Below, piece by piece: positions 32,965 to 43,483 of a stretch of 64,000 nucleotides of DNA. The DNA is from Pseudomonas sp. NFR16 (GTDB lineage Bacteria > Pseudomonadota > Gammaproteobacteria > Pseudomonadales > Pseudomonadaceae). The stretch's first letter is position 1. Every line of letters starts with the position of its first letter. The position numbers and the translations under genes were made by a program. Below the pieces are notes generated by a model. The model ran no database searches, had not been told where the DNA came from, and was given only the letters and a program-made list of their open reading frames with translations. The DNA is taken from contig NZ_FNYJ01000002.1 of NCBI RefSeq assembly GCF_900108875.1, forward strand, positions 345,383 to 409,382. Reading direction: 5' to 3'.

Positions 32965-33312
32965 TCAGACCTTCAGATCCACCCACAGCCCCTGACGCGG
33001 CTCGTTATCGATGATCGGCACCACCGGCACCGTGTTGTCAGCATTCAACGATTCGCCCGGAATGGCCGGCCCATCTTCGAGATCGGGATGACGATCAGCC
33101 ACGCGACGATCCCGGCGGCGTCGTTGCTGACGGCGTTGCTCTTCGCGCAGCAGCAGCTCGGCCTGCTCGCGATCGCGTTCGCTCATGTCAATGTTGGTTT
33201 CGTTGGAACTGGGTTGCGTCGGCGCCACAGGCGGAATGTCCGGTGTGGGCTTGACCGGGTCCAGCTGCGACGTCACGGGGGCCGCGCTCAAAGGAATCAG
33301 CGGTGGCAGCAT
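32965..33312 (-). CDS. Conserved hypothetical protein, Pro- and Arg-rich
   Basis: The 115-residue product is apparently disordered: a Pro-rich N-terminus (DPVKPTPDIPPVAPTQPSSN), a charged Arg/Gln-rich helix around residues 45-75 (REEQRRQQRRRRDRRVADRH) and a C-terminal GLWVDLKV that looks conserved. No enzyme motif is present. Similar proteins sit next to rapA in other Pseudomonas, as I recall. It is divergent from rapA with about 200 bases between. GGAGACC precedes the ATG. Confidence 0.65.
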   Translation of the reverse strand: MLPPLIPLSAAPVTSQLDPVKPTPDIPPVAPTQPSSNETNIDMSERDREQAELLLREEQRRQQRRRRDRRVADRHPDLEDGPAIPGESLNADNTVPVVPIIDNEPRQGLWVDLKV

Positions 33313-33518
33313 GGTAATGGTCTCCTGTTATCAAGCTGTCGGCTGCCGTTTCGTCGACTTGAGCCGTTGGAAGTGGAAGTTTCGACTATGTTTTTCGCAA
33401 CAAGTGCCGGTATCAGGCCCAAAGCCCAACAAATCCGGGCGTATTTACAATGTATCTTTGGCCTGAGCGCCGTGTTCCGTTACCATAGTCGGCTTTTTCA
33501 AGGCGGGAGTCAGGCAGC

Positions 33519-36365
33519 ATGGCGCAGCAGTATCAACCGGGGCAACGCTGGATTAGCGACAGCGAAGCCGAGCTGGGTTTGGGCACCGTTCTGGCACAGG
33601 ACGGCCGCTTATTGACCGTGCTCTATCCGGCCACTGGCGACACCCGCCAGTATGCTTTGCGCAATGCCCCGCTGACGCGGGTGCGTTTCTCGCCGGGTGA
33701 CACTATCACTCACTTCGAGAACTGGAAAATGACCGTTCGCGAAGTCGAAGACGTCGACGGCCTGCTGGTCTATCACGGCCTCAATGCCCAGAACCAGGCT
33801 GTGACGTTGCCCGAAACCCAACTTTCCAACTTCATCCAGTTCCGTCTGGCGAGCGACCGACTGTTCGCCGGCCAGATCGACCCACTGGCCTGGTTCTCTC
33901 TGCGCTATCACACGCTGGAACATACCAGCCGCCTGCTGCAGTCGTCGCTGTGGGGCCTGGGCGGCGTTCGTGCACAGCCGATCGCCCACCAGCTGCACAT
34001 CGCCCGGGAAGTCGCCGACCGGATCGCACCGCGTGTACTTCTGGCTGACGAAGTGGGTCTGGGTAAGACCATCGAAGCCGGTCTGGTGATCCATCGCCAG
34101 TTGCTGTCAGGCCGCGCCAGCCGCGTGCTGATTCTGGTTCCGGAGAACCTGCAGCATCAGTGGCTGGTGGAGATGCGCCGCCGCTTCAACCTGCAAGTTG
34201 CGCTGTTCGACGCCGAGCGTTTCCTCGAAAGCGATGCCAGCAACCCGTTCGAAGACACGCAACTGGCGCTGGTGTCGCTGGAATGGCTGGTCGAAGACGA
34301 GAAGGCTCAGGATGCGCTGTTCGCGGCCGGCTGGGATCTGCTGGTGGTCGACGAGGCGCACCATCTGGTCTGGCACGAAGACAAGGCGAGCCGCGAATAC
34401 TCGCTGGTCGAGCAACTGGCCGAGGTGATTCCGGGCGTTCTGCTGCTGACCGCGACCCCGGAGCAACTGGGGCAAGACAGCCATTTTGCGCGTCTGCGCC
34501 TGCTTGACCCCAACCGTTTCCACGACCTGCATGCCTTCCGCGCCGAGAGCGAAAATTACCGTCCGGTGGCCGAAGCCGTTCAGGAACTGCTCGATCAGGG
34601 CCGGCTGTCGCCCGAAGCGCACAAGACCATCCACGGCTTCCTTGGCGCCGAAGGTGAAGCACTGCTCGCTGCCGTGGCCGATGGCGACACAGAGGCGAGC
34701 GCCCGGCTGATCCGCGAGCTGCTGGACCGTCACGGCACCGGCCGCGTGCTGTTCCGTAACACCCGCGCCGCCGTGCAGGGTTTTCCGGAACGCAAGCTGC
34801 ATCCGCATCCATTGCCCTGCCCTGCCGAATACCTGGAGCTGCCGATTGGCGAGCATGCCGACCTGTACCCGGAAGTCAGCTTCCAGGCACAAGGCGAGAC
34901 CAGCGAAGAAGAGCGCTGGTGGCGCTTCGACCCGCGCGTCGACTGGCTGATCGATACGCTGAAGATGCTCAAGCGCGTCAAAGTGCTGGTGATCTGCGCC
35001 CACGCCGAGACCGCGATGGACCTGGAAGACGCCCTGCGCGTGCGCTCCGGCATCCCGGCCACAGTGTTCCACGAAGGCATGAACATTCTTGAACGTGACC
35101 GCGCGGCGGCCTATTTCGCCGATGAAGAATTCGGCGCGCAGGTGCTGATCTGTTCGGAAATCGGCAGCGAAGGCCGTAACTTCCAATTCTCCCACCACCT
35201 GGTGCTGTTCGACCTGCCTTCACACCCCGACCTGCTGGAGCAGCGCATCGGGCGTCTGGACCGGATCGGCCAGAAGCATGTCATCGAACTGCACGTGCCT
35301 TATCTGGAAACCAGCCCGCAAGAGCGGCTGTTCCAGTGGTACCACGAAGCGCTCAACGCTTTCCTCAACACCTGTCCGACCGGCAACGCCTTGCAGCACC
35401 AGTTCGGTCCGCGTCTGTTGCCGCAGCTCGAAGGCGGTGACGAAGACGACTGGCAGGCGCTGGTCAGCGAAGCGCGTGCCGAGCGTGAGCGCCTGGAAAG
35501 TGAGCTGCACACCGGTCGCGACCGCCTGCTGGAGCTCAACTCCGGCGGCGCGGGCGAAGGCGAGGCGCTGGTCGAGGCGATCCTGGAGCAGGACGACCAG
35601 TTCACCCTGCCGATCTACATGGAAACCCTGTTCGACGCATTCGGCATCGACAGCGAAGACCATTCGGAGAATGCGCTGATCCTCAAGCCGAGCGAGAAAA
35701 TGCTCGATGCCAGCTTCCCGCTGGGCGACGACGAAGGCGTTACCATCACCTACGACCGCAATCAGGCGCTGTCGCGCGAGGACATGCAGTTCATCACCTG
35801 GGAGCACCCGATGGTGCAAGGCGGCATGGACCTGGTGCTGTCCGGATCGATGGGCAACACCGCCGTTGCGCTGATCAAAAACAAGGCATTGAAGCCTGGC
35901 ACCGTCCTGCTTGAGCTGCTGTACGTCAGCGAAGTCGTCGCGCCGCGTTCGCTGCAGCTGGGTCGCTATTTGCCGCCCGCGGCACTGCGTTGCCTGCTGG
36001 ACGCCAATGGCAACGATCTGTCGGGTCGTGTCTCTTTCACCACCTTGAACGATCAGCTCGAAAGCGTGCCACGGGCCAGCGCCAACAAGTTCATCCAGGC
36101 ACAACGCGATGTGCTCAACCCGCAGATCAATGCGGCGGAAAGCAAGATCGCGCCCAGACACGCCGAGCGCGTGGCCGAGGCGCAGCGTCGTCTGGCTGCC
36201 GATACCGATGAAGAGCTGGCACGTCTGACCGCGCTGCAAGCCGTGAACCCGACGGTGCGCGACAGCGAACTGACGGCCCTGCGTGAACAGCGCGAACAGG
36301 GTCTGGCCATGCTCGACAAAGCCGCGCTGCGGCTGGAAGCGATTCGGGTGTTGGTCGCGGGTTAA
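33519..36365 (+). CDS. rapA: RNA polymerase-associated protein RapA (HepA)
   Basis: The 948-residue product is a Swi2/Snf2-family ATPase of standard RapA length. The N-terminal tandem Tudor-like domain ([20 protein letters not shown] and [20 protein letters not shown]) is followed by Walker [13 protein letters not shown] (about 173-185), DEAH at 278-281, TATPEQ, and the second RecA domain with [15 protein letters not shown] and [11 protein letters not shown]. RapA recycles RNA polymerase after transcription in high salt. It is monocistronic and is followed by a possible CGCCGCA/TGCGGCG hairpin and a family B repeat. Confidence 0.95.
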   Translation: MAQQYQPGQRWISDSEAELGLGTVLAQDGRLLTVLYPATGDTRQYALRNAPLTRVRFSPGDTITHFENWKMTVREVEDVDGLLVYHGLNAQNQAVTLPETQLSNFIQFRLASDRLFAGQIDPLAWFSLRYHTLEHTSRLLQSSLWGLGGVRAQPIAHQLHIAREVADRIAPRVLLADEVGLGKTIEAGLVIHRQLLSGRASRVLILVPENLQHQWLVEMRRRFNLQVALFDAERFLESDASNPFEDTQLALVSLEWLVEDEKAQDALFAAGWDLLVVDEAHHLVWHEDKASREYSLVEQLAEVIPGVLLLTATPEQLGQDSHFARLRLLDPNRFHDLHAFRAESENYRPVAEAVQELLDQGRLSPEAHKTIHGFLGAEGEALLAAVADGDTEASARLIRELLDRHGTGRVLFRNTRAAVQGFPERKLHPHPLPCPAEYLELPIGEHADLYPEVSFQAQGETSEEERWWRFDPRVDWLIDTLKMLKRVKVLVICAHAETAMDLEDALRVRSGIPATVFHEGMNILERDRAAAYFADEEFGAQVLICSEIGSEGRNFQFSHHLVLFDLPSHPDLLEQRIGRLDRIGQKHVIELHVPYLETSPQERLFQWYHEALNAFLNTCPTGNALQHQFGPRLLPQLEGGDEDDWQALVSEARAERERLESELHTGRDRLLELNSGGAGEGEALVEAILEQDDQFTLPIYMETLFDAFGIDSEDHSENALILKPSEKMLDASFPLGDDEGVTITYDRNQALSREDMQFITWEHPMVQGGMDLVLSGSMGNTAVALIKNKALKPGTVLLELLYVSEVVAPRSLQLGRYLPPAALRCLLDANGNDLSGRVSFTTLNDQLESVPRASANKFIQAQRDVLNPQINAAESKIAPRHAERVAEAQRRLAADTDEELARLTALQAVNPTVRDSELTALREQREQGLAMLDKAALRLEAIRVLVAG

Positions 36366-36401
36366 ACCACCTCGCCGCAAATGCGGCGAACACAAACCTT
36401 T

Positions 36402-36537
36402 GTAGGAGCGTGGCTTGTCCCGCGATCTTCCGCGAGGCGGAAGTAAAACCAGAGGGCACGGTGTATCAGATACAACTGTGCCGCTTGGTTCTGCGACCGG
36501 TTCCCGGTCGATCGCGGGACAAGCCGCGCTCCTACAG
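36402..36537. repeat. Long inverted repeat, family B
   Basis: The left arm GTAGGAGCGTGGCTTGTCCC plus GCGATC is matched by a right arm ending GCTCCTAC with one mismatch (GCCGCGCTCC). The interior includes TGATACACC-like and CCGGTTCCCGGTC stretches. It is the second of three copies and lies between convergent rapA and the MFS gene. Confidence 0.85.
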
Positions 36538-36557
36538 GTCCGTAGAACACCGGAAAA

Positions 36558-37913
36558 TCACGCCACCGACGGCTTCACCCCCAGCCCCACCGGCTCATCC
36601 GCTACCATTCCTTCCCTCATGCTTTGTGCGTCGCGGCTGAAGCATTTCGACGCCCGCGCCAGAAACACCAGTGCGAAGGACAGCGCCACTGGAATCAGAT
36701 ACATCGCGTCATGCAGCCCGACAGCCTTGAACGGCTCGGTCATCTGCTCGGCCTGCGCGGCGTACATCGCCGAATGAGCGAAATGGTCTGACAACAGTCC
36801 GACAACCACCGGCCCCAGACCTCCGCCCAGCAAATACAGCCCGGCAAAGAACAGCGCCATCGCCGTCGCGCGTAATCGCGGCTGTACGACATCCTGGATT
36901 GCGGTGTAGACACAGGTGTAAAAGTTATAGGAAAACAGCCAGCCCAGGCTGAACACGCCGACAAAAACGCCGATCTCGATGCGCCCCGAATGCAAGGCGT
37001 ATCCCGTGCACAGCGTCGCCACCGCCATGCTCACTGCAGCGAACATCAGGCGGCCGTTGGTCCAGCGCTGATGCAGTTTGTCCGCAACCCAGCCGCCTGC
37101 GGTCAGCCCGATCAGGCCCGTCACGCCGACGATCATGCCCGTGGCCATCGCCGCTTCCTGCAAGGGCAGCAGAAAGTAGCGCTGCAGCATGGGCACCATG
37201 AACGAGTTGCACGCATAGGTCGCGAAGTTGAAGGCCAGTCCGGCCAGCACCAGCCAGCGAAACGTCGGAATGGACAGCACCCGACGGATCGGCTTGTCGA
37301 TTTTCTCCTGGGACATCGCCACGCTTTCCGCAGCGCCCCGGGCCGGCTCCCTGATGAAAAACATGAACACGGCCAGCACCAGCCCCGGCACAGCGGCAAT
37401 GAAAAATGGCGCTCGCCAGCTGCCGAACGCCTGCACCATCGCGCCGATGGTGAAGAATGCCAATAACAGCCCAAGCGGCAAGCCCAACATGAAGATGCCC
37501 ATCGCTCGAGCACGACGATGGGCCGGAAACAGATCGCCGATCAGTGAATTGGCGGCGGGGGCGTAACTGGCCTCGCCGATGCCGACGCCCATGCGCACCA
37601 GCAGGAATGCCCAGAAGTTGCCGACCAGCCCATTGACGGCCGTCAACCCGCTCCACACCGCGAGCCCCCAGCCCATCAGCTTGCGCCGCGATCCATTGTC
37701 AGCCATGCGCCCCAGTGGCAGACCGGCAATGGCGTAAACCAGCGTGAACGCGGTGCCGATGATGCCGAGTTGAAAATCGCTGAGCAGCCATTCCTTGCGG
37801 ATGGGCTCGATGATGATTGCCGGGATGGTTCGGTCGAAGAAATTGAACAGATTGGCGAGAAACAGCAGAAACAGAACGCGCCACGCGTTCCTTGCCTGAG
37901 TCGAATGGTCCAT
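36558..37913 (-). CDS. MFS transporter (spinster-like)
   Basis: The ATG at 37913 gives 451 residues starting MDHSTQARNAWRVLFLLFLA; a 12-codon extension lacks a signal. Twelve membrane helices are predicted. Loop 2-3 shows GLPLGRMADNGSRRKLMGWG, the major-facilitator signature, and NLFNFFDRTIPAIIIEPIRK is typical of the spinster-type branch. The substrate is unknown; relatives are annotated as sugar-phosphate, hexuronate or lipid carriers without firm basis. No operon partner is visible. Confidence 0.87.
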   Translation of the reverse strand: MDHSTQARNAWRVLFLLFLANLFNFFDRTIPAIIIEPIRKEWLLSDFQLGIIGTAFTLVYAIAGLPLGRMADNGSRRKLMGWGLAVWSGLTAVNGLVGNFWAFLLVRMGVGIGEASYAPAANSLIGDLFPAHRRARAMGIFMLGLPLGLLLAFFTIGAMVQAFGSWRAPFFIAAVPGLVLAVFMFFIREPARGAAESVAMSQEKIDKPIRRVLSIPTFRWLVLAGLAFNFATYACNSFMVPMLQRYFLLPLQEAAMATGMIVGVTGLIGLTAGGWVADKLHQRWTNGRLMFAAVSMAVATLCTGYALHSGRIEIGVFVGVFSLGWLFSYNFYTCVYTAIQDVVQPRLRATAMALFFAGLYLLGGGLGPVVVGLLSDHFAHSAMYAAQAEQMTEPFKAVGLHDAMYLIPVALSFALVFLARASKCFSRDAQSMREGMVADEPVGLGVKPSVA

Positions 37914-38250
37914 GCGCCGAACTCTCTTATTGTTGTGGGGGCCAGACACTGCTCACACCTGGAGAGTGCAAATCTAGTCATGGAAAGACGCGCTGTCCCT
38001 GATCATTCGCAAGGCTGATACCCAGCCATTGCACGGCCCTTAAACTGCGGCTTCAAATGCTCGAGCCCAAACGCTACGGGGGCTACGCGCGAATTCAGCC
38101 GCGTGATCCCCATGTGTCACGGAGCAACGTCACATCCCCCGGAAACACGCCGAAATATATCTTTCGCCCCCACTTCCCACCGCCAACAGAAAGCCTAGAA
38201 TAACCGGCCGTTGTGCCCCTATCCCCTACTCTTTCTTTTCGGTTACCGTC

Positions 38251-38640
38251 ATGTCCGATGTCAGTCCGTGCCTGAATTGTGGTGCCTGCTGTTCGCATTT
38301 TCGCGTGTCTTTCTTCTGGGGCGAATGCACGTCGGCGGGCGGCACGGTGCCTGATGAATGGGTGAGCAGCATCAGCCCGAGCCGCGTGGCAATGCTCGGC
38401 ACCGACTGCAAAAACGTTCGTTGCACCGCGCTGGAAGGCGAAGTGGGCAAGGGCGTGAGCTGTTCGATTTATGCTCAGCGCTCGAGCACCTGCCGCGAAT
38501 TCGATGCGTCTTGGACGGATGGTCAGCACAACCCGGACTGCGACGCCGCGCGCGCCGCATTTGGCCTGGCACCCATCGCAGCCCCTTCGGTGATGCATGA
38601 GAGCGGCCCGTCTGTGTTTGAAGTGGTTGCCATCGCTTAG
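38251..38640 (+). CDS. YkgJ-family cysteine cluster protein
   Basis: The 129-residue product begins with CLNCGACC (Cys 7, 10, 13, 14), then has further cysteines at VRCTALEG, VSCSIYAQRSSTCREF and PDCDAA. This is the CxxCxxCC pattern of the YkgJ/UPF0153 family, predicted to bind zinc or an Fe-S cluster. No function is established. It lies directly before the c-di-GMP gene in the same orientation, 147 bases away, a conserved order in Pseudomonas as I recall. Confidence 0.88.
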   Translation: MSDVSPCLNCGACCSHFRVSFFWGECTSAGGTVPDEWVSSISPSRVAMLGTDCKNVRCTALEGEVGKGVSCSIYAQRSSTCREFDASWTDGQHNPDCDAARAAFGLAPIAAPSVMHESGPSVFEVVAIA

Positions 38641-38787
38641 AACGTTTAGCGATTACTGTTATTCCAAAATAGTTGGCACGCCCGTCCCCGAACAGATGTT
38701 TATAACCGGCCGCTCTCTATAATCATTGCAAAGTGCCATCGGTCCCTGAGGCCGTGGTTACGTGGTAATGGACAGATAGGGCACGCT

Positions 38788-41067
38788 ATGGATTGGCTGG
38801 GTTTGCATTTTCTTGCCGCGTTGCCGGCGGACAGCCGGTTGCTGTTGGACTGCAGTCACAACCCCTTACTGGTGGGTCTTGCTTATCTCGTGGCCTGCGC
38901 CGCCAGTTTCGCAACGCTGCACATTGCCGAGCGGATCGGGCATGTCGAGAACGTCCACGCCAGGATTCGCTGGCGCAGCCTCGGGGCCTTGTGCCTTGCA
39001 GTGGGCATCTGGGCCATGCATTTCATCAGCATGTTGTCCTTCCAGACCCCGTTAATGATGCATTACGATCTGTCCGTCACGGTGGTGTCGCTGATGCTTG
39101 CGCTGATCGCGGGCATGGTGGCGATGGAAGCGTTGAGCCACAACCAGCTCACCATGGTGCAGTATGTGATTGCCTCTGTGTTCATGGGTCTGGGCATTGC
39201 CAGCATGCATTACGTCGGCATGTCGGCGATGCGTTCCCACGCCACGCAGTATTACGAACCCGTGCGTTTTTTTGCCTCGATCCTGATCGCCATCGTCGCC
39301 AGCCTGACCGCGCTGGTGCTTGCAATCCGCCTGCGCCAGGGCAGCGGCGCGCGCCATCAAGTGCTTAAATACGGCGCCAGTCTGGCGCTGGGTGCCGGCA
39401 TTGTCTTCACGCACTTCATGGGCATGTGGTCGCTGCGCCTGGCCATTCCGGGCGACGCACAGATGCAGACGCCCGGCCCTCAGAACACCCTGGAATTGAG
39501 CCTGACCATCGCCCTGATCGTGCTGCTGATCATCGCGGGAAGCGTCAGCTCGGCCCTCGCCGACAAAAAGCTGCAGAGCAAGGATCGCGACCTGCGCCGG
39601 GTCAATGCCTTGCTCAGCCAGCTTGATCAGGCCCGGGTTTCCCTGCAGCAGGTCGCGCATTACGACGCACTGACCAACCTGATCAACCGACGTGGCTTCA
39701 ATCAGGTCTTTGCCGAGCGTCTGATCGAGCAGCAGCAAGCCCAAGGCAGACTGGCTGTGATGTTTCTGGACATCGACCACTTCAAGCGCATCAACGACAG
39801 CCTCGGCCATGACGCAGGCGACGATTTGCTCAAGGTCATTGCCGAACGCATTCGCGGTGCCACACGCACCGGCGATGTGGTCGCACGTTTCGGCGGCGAC
39901 GAATTCTGCATCCTGATCGCGCTGCACGAGCCCGACGAAGCCCTGCACCTTGCCCAGCGAGTGATGCACAAGATGAAGGAGCCGATTGCGCTGTCGGGCA
40001 GGCGAATGGTCATGACCACCAGCATCGGCGTCAGCGTCTACCCCGAGGATGGCGAAACGACTGAAGAATTGCTCAAGCACGCCGATCTGGCGCTGTATCA
40101 ATCCAAGGGGCATGGCCGCAACAGCGTTCATTTCTTCAGCCCCAACCTCAAGACCAAAGCCAGCCTTGAGCTGCTGCTGGAAGAGGAATTGCGCGCTGCA
40201 TTACGTGAAGAACGGGGACTGCAGTTGTACTACCAGCCCATCGTCGACCTGCGCACCGGGCATGTCGCCAAACTGGAAGCGCTGGTACGCTGGGACCATC
40301 CTGGCCACGGCCTGCTGACGCCGGAGCGCTTCATCGGCATCGCGGAAAACAATGGCCTGATCGCCGAACTGGACAACTGGGTGCTGCGCCGCGCGTGTCG
40401 CGACCTCAGCCAGCTCACAGCGCCGGGCTTCGAAAAATTGATCATTGCCGTCAATTGTTCAGCGCTGAATCTGGCGCGAGATGAGCTGGTCGATGAGGTC
40501 GCCGCCGCACTGACGGACGCGGCAGTCGCTCCTCACCGGCTGGAACTGGAAGTCACTGAAAACGCGCTCATGGGCAACATCAGCAACACGATTCTTCTGC
40601 TCAAGGAAATCCGCAAGCTGGGCGTGTCGCTGTCGATCGATGACTTCGGAACGGGCTACTCGTCGCTGGCATATCTCAAACGTCTGCCGCTGGACACGGT
40701 GAAGATCGATCGCTCGTTCATCCTCGACATTCCCGCTTCACCTCAGGACATGGAGATCGTGCAGGCGATCATTCTGATGGCCCACACGTTGCACCTGAAG
40801 GTCGTCACCGAAGGCGTGGAAAACCCGGCACAACTAGCGTTCCTCAGTCAGTACGGCTGCGACTATGTGCAAGGCTACCTGTTCAGCAGACCTGCCCCGC
40901 TGAACGAATTGCGGCCTTTGGTGCAACAGCTCAACCTGCGTCGTCCGACGGACCTGTCGCCATCCACCCACATGCTCGATGCCCTAAAGCTGGCGGTCGA
41001 GAATCACGGCGCGCAGCTTGCTGTCAGCGACGTGAAAGCCGCCTCCACAGACCGCTCGGGCGCCTAG
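38788..41067 (+). CDS. MHYT-GGDEF-EAL c-di-GMP enzyme (NbdA-like)
   Basis: The 759-residue protein has an N-terminal seven-helix MHYT sensor with the repeated motifs WAMHFISM, SMHYVGM and THFMGMW (about 1-250), proposed to bind copper and sense NO or O2. The GGDEF domain has an intact active site GGDEF (369-373) and an inhibitory I-site RTGD (360-363). The EAL domain has EAL at 497-499 and the residues NCSAL, EVTEN, DDFGTG, VKIDRSF, TEGVE and QGYLFSRP, so a working phosphodiesterase is predicted. By gene order it corresponds to NbdA, but P. aeruginosa NbdA has, as I recall, a degenerate AGDEF; here both halves look active. Confidence 0.92.
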   Translation: MDWLGLHFLAALPADSRLLLDCSHNPLLVGLAYLVACAASFATLHIAERIGHVENVHARIRWRSLGALCLAVGIWAMHFISMLSFQTPLMMHYDLSVTVVSLMLALIAGMVAMEALSHNQLTMVQYVIASVFMGLGIASMHYVGMSAMRSHATQYYEPVRFFASILIAIVASLTALVLAIRLRQGSGARHQVLKYGASLALGAGIVFTHFMGMWSLRLAIPGDAQMQTPGPQNTLELSLTIALIVLLIIAGSVSSALADKKLQSKDRDLRRVNALLSQLDQARVSLQQVAHYDALTNLINRRGFNQVFAERLIEQQQAQGRLAVMFLDIDHFKRINDSLGHDAGDDLLKVIAERIRGATRTGDVVARFGGDEFCILIALHEPDEALHLAQRVMHKMKEPIALSGRRMVMTTSIGVSVYPEDGETTEELLKHADLALYQSKGHGRNSVHFFSPNLKTKASLELLLEEELRAALREERGLQLYYQPIVDLRTGHVAKLEALVRWDHPGHGLLTPERFIGIAENNGLIAELDNWVLRRACRDLSQLTAPGFEKLIIAVNCSALNLARDELVDEVAAALTDAAVAPHRLELEVTENALMGNISNTILLLKEIRKLGVSLSIDDFGTGYSSLAYLKRLPLDTVKIDRSFILDIPASPQDMEIVQAIILMAHTLHLKVVTEGVENPAQLAFLSQYGCDYVQGYLFSRPAPLNELRPLVQQLNLRRPTDLSPSTHMLDALKLAVENHGAQLAVSDVKAASTDRSGA

Positions 41068-41296
41068 CCGATGCGCTGAATCGCCCGACGGGAATGTGAA
41101 CGAGGGCTCAATCACGTGGCCTTGCGCCATTCCCGATTCAAGAACGACCGTTCGTCGCCGATGACCCGAGGGATTCCCTTACGCAGAGCTAGGGTTCGAC
41201 CCTATCGCTCGTGGGCAATATCCCGCTGTACAGTCGGGTTTTCTTTTGATGATGGCGCGATGACATTTCGGCGTCATCCCACAGGCATGGCGTGCG

Positions 41297-43483
41297 ATGA
41301 CCAATAAAACCGAGGCAGCAGGCGCTGTATCCGAACTTCTGCAAAACGTACTCAGCGAACACAGCGTCGTGCCCCAGGGGCACTACCGACCTCAGCCAGC
41401 GCCTGCGCAGTCGTATCTGTATTTCACTGAAACCGACACCGACCGCATTCTCGATAACCTCGACGGCCTGCGGGATATGGTGTTTCCGCCCTCGATGCAC
41501 TTCGAGGACACCGAAAACCGCAGCGATCAGCAGTTCCCCTCGGTCTGCCTGATCGGCCTGGGCCGTTGCGGCTCCAACATCGCACTGGATGTCGCGGAGC
41601 TGGTGTACAACGCCCGCAAGTTTTATCTGAACCAGCTGAACAACGATGACCGCCTGCGCGACGACAAGGGCTACAGCCCCGCGCGCTGGATTCGCAACAA
41701 TTTGCGGCTGGTCCAGAACAAGTCGAGCAAACCGGTGTTCCTGGTCGAACCGCTGGTGATGCTGGGCGATCTGGACAAAGACATCGCCGGACGTATCCGT
41801 TTCTCGCGCAAGGGCGAGAAAAGCGGCTTCATCAAGGATTACAGCAAAATGAAGATCATGGACCTGTCCGAGGTCCACGCCGGTGGCGCCGGTAACGCGC
41901 CGATCCTGGGCCAGTATCTGGCCAAGATCATCCTGAACAAGGACACCGAGCACTTTTCCAGCGCCGACTGGAAACTGATCCACTCCTACCTGATCGACTC
42001 GTGTGGCATCAAAGCCAACCAGTCGCGGTTGTATTTCTACATCTTCAGCGCTGGCGGCGGTACAGGATCGGGCATGGCATCGGAGTTCGGCCTGGCCCAG
42101 CAGTTCTCGTACATGAACAAAACGTTCGACACCAAACCGGCCAGTGAAAACGATGGCAAACGCGGCCGCTCGTTTGTCTTCGAGCCTATTTTCACCAGCG
42201 GCATCTGCGTGCTGCCGAACATTTCCGACCACCGCAGCGAAATGTCAGAAGCCTTGCATATCAATGCCGGGCGTCTGCTGTGCAAGTATCTCGCTGAGGA
42301 ATGGGACTTCTCGTACAACTTCGAGAACGAAGACAGCAGCGAAGCCAGTGTCATGGGTCGCATCCGCCCATGGAACGCAATGATGCTGATCTCCAATGAC
42401 ATCATGCGGTACGCGGAAGAAAGCGACGATGGCACCATCGAGAACATCGACGTCAACGCCATGGAGCGGCATGCCAACCAGTACATCTCACAGCAGATCT
42501 TCAACATTCTGACGGCTCAGGCGGTCACCACCGACTACGATCAGAATTACTTCCGCCGCGCGGGCATCGACATCGGTGAAACCATCCGCCTGGATGCCAA
42601 CGATCTGTTCATGAGTCTGGCAGGGCCGGTTGCGATCGCCTACGCCGAATCGGTCGTCCCGGAAACCCCGTCCCAAGGTTCGGACAAGCTGAAGATCTTC
42701 GAGAAAGAGCCGCCAAGGCTGGACATCGACGACTTGTTCTTCCGCTCGATCGACCTGCCGCATTTCAACAAAATGACTCAGGCGATCGAGGGCATCAGCC
42801 TCTTGCCGATTGAGTCGCGCCGTTATCGCGCGGCACTTGAGCAGTACAAGGCATCGGGGTATGACGCCGCAGCGCTGCACGATCTGCATTTCTTCAAGAA
42901 CTGCTCGTCGGTGGTGTCGATCGTCTCGCTGCCGAAGGACTACAAGCTGTCGTACATGGACCTTAACCGGCTCAAGACGCACCTCAACAGCCTGTTCCCC
43001 AACACTACGCTCAAGCGCTATGCGCTGGTGATCGGCGCCTCGGCGAACTTGTCGCTGACCACCCTGATCGCCAAAAGCCCGTGCCTGTCGGACGACTTCC
43101 TGACCCTGATCGTAGCCTTCATCAAACGCTGCTTTGCCAAACAGCCGTATCGCTTCGACGACACGCTGGACAACTCGATTCTGGACTTCATCATGAGCGA
43201 CGAATTCGATGAGAACCGCATCGACGACTTGCTCAACGAATACGAAAACCCGGCGAAAATCCTCGACACCAACTGGTACGCAATCAAGCCGATGTACGAG
43301 AAGAAATACCGGGAGCTGATCGATGACAAGGAACGCTTTGTCTCGATAAACGACATCCGGATCTCTCGCGAGAGCGTGAAAAAAGCCGTCAAATACCTGC
43401 GCGAGATCTATCGTCACCGGATCGGCAAGACCCGGGTGATCTCGCTGAATCAGCACACGGGCAAGACGGGGTATTTGAATTGA
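41297..43483 (+). CDS. FtsZ/tubulin-superfamily protein (tubulin-like GTPase candidate)
   Basis: The 728-residue protein shows, in correct order, the loops that define the tubulin/FtsZ fold: T1 GLGRCGSN (87-94), T3-like GGAGNAP (196-202), the signature T4 loop SAGGGTGSGM (251-260) and a T7-like catalytic segment I-R-L-D433-A-N-D436-L (compare FtsZ I-N-V-D-F-A-D-V). GTP binding and hydrolysis are therefore plausible, although the usual T7 Asn is Arg here. The C-terminal 270 residues are not recognised and contain charged helices (DEFDENRIDDLLNEYENP). There is no signal peptide or membrane segment. It is neither FtsZ (too long, no known C-terminal FtsA/ZipA-binding tail) nor obviously phage PhuZ or plasmid TubZ; it may belong to the Tubulin_2/FtsZl families. 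The start has a poor ribosome-binding site. Confidence 0.8.
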   Translation: MTNKTEAAGAVSELLQNVLSEHSVVPQGHYRPQPAPAQSYLYFTETDTDRILDNLDGLRDMVFPPSMHFEDTENRSDQQFPSVCLIGLGRCGSNIALDVAELVYNARKFYLNQLNNDDRLRDDKGYSPARWIRNNLRLVQNKSSKPVFLVEPLVMLGDLDKDIAGRIRFSRKGEKSGFIKDYSKMKIMDLSEVHAGGAGNAPILGQYLAKIILNKDTEHFSSADWKLIHSYLIDSCGIKANQSRLYFYIFSAGGGTGSGMASEFGLAQQFSYMNKTFDTKPASENDGKRGRSFVFEPIFTSGICVLPNISDHRSEMSEALHINAGRLLCKYLAEEWDFSYNFENEDSSEASVMGRIRPWNAMMLISNDIMRYAEESDDGTIENIDVNAMERHANQYISQQIFNILTAQAVTTDYDQNYFRRAGIDIGETIRLDANDLFMSLAGPVAIAYAESVVPETPSQGSDKLKIFEKEPPRLDIDDLFFRSIDLPHFNKMTQAIEGISLLPIESRRYRAALEQYKASGYDAAALHDLHFFKNCSSVVSIVSLPKDYKLSYMDLNRLKTHLNSLFPNTTLKRYALVIGASANLSLTTLIAKSPCLSDDFLTLIVAFIKRCFAKQPYRFDDTLDNSILDFIMSDEFDENRIDDLLNEYENPAKILDTNWYAIKPMYEKKYRELIDDKERFVSINDIRISRESVKKAVKYLREIYRHRIGKTRVISLNQHTGKTGYLN

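Noticed and set aside
38674..38690. Sigma-54 promoter in front of the c-di-GMP gene (TGGCACG at 38674)
   Set aside because: The -24 half is good, but the required GC/TTGC at -12 is missing (TCCC instead).
41297..43483. Phage PhuZ or plasmid TubZ origin for the tubulin-like gene
   Set aside because: No phage, plasmid partition or replication genes surround it, the protein is about twice their length, and base composition looks like that of neighbouring genes.
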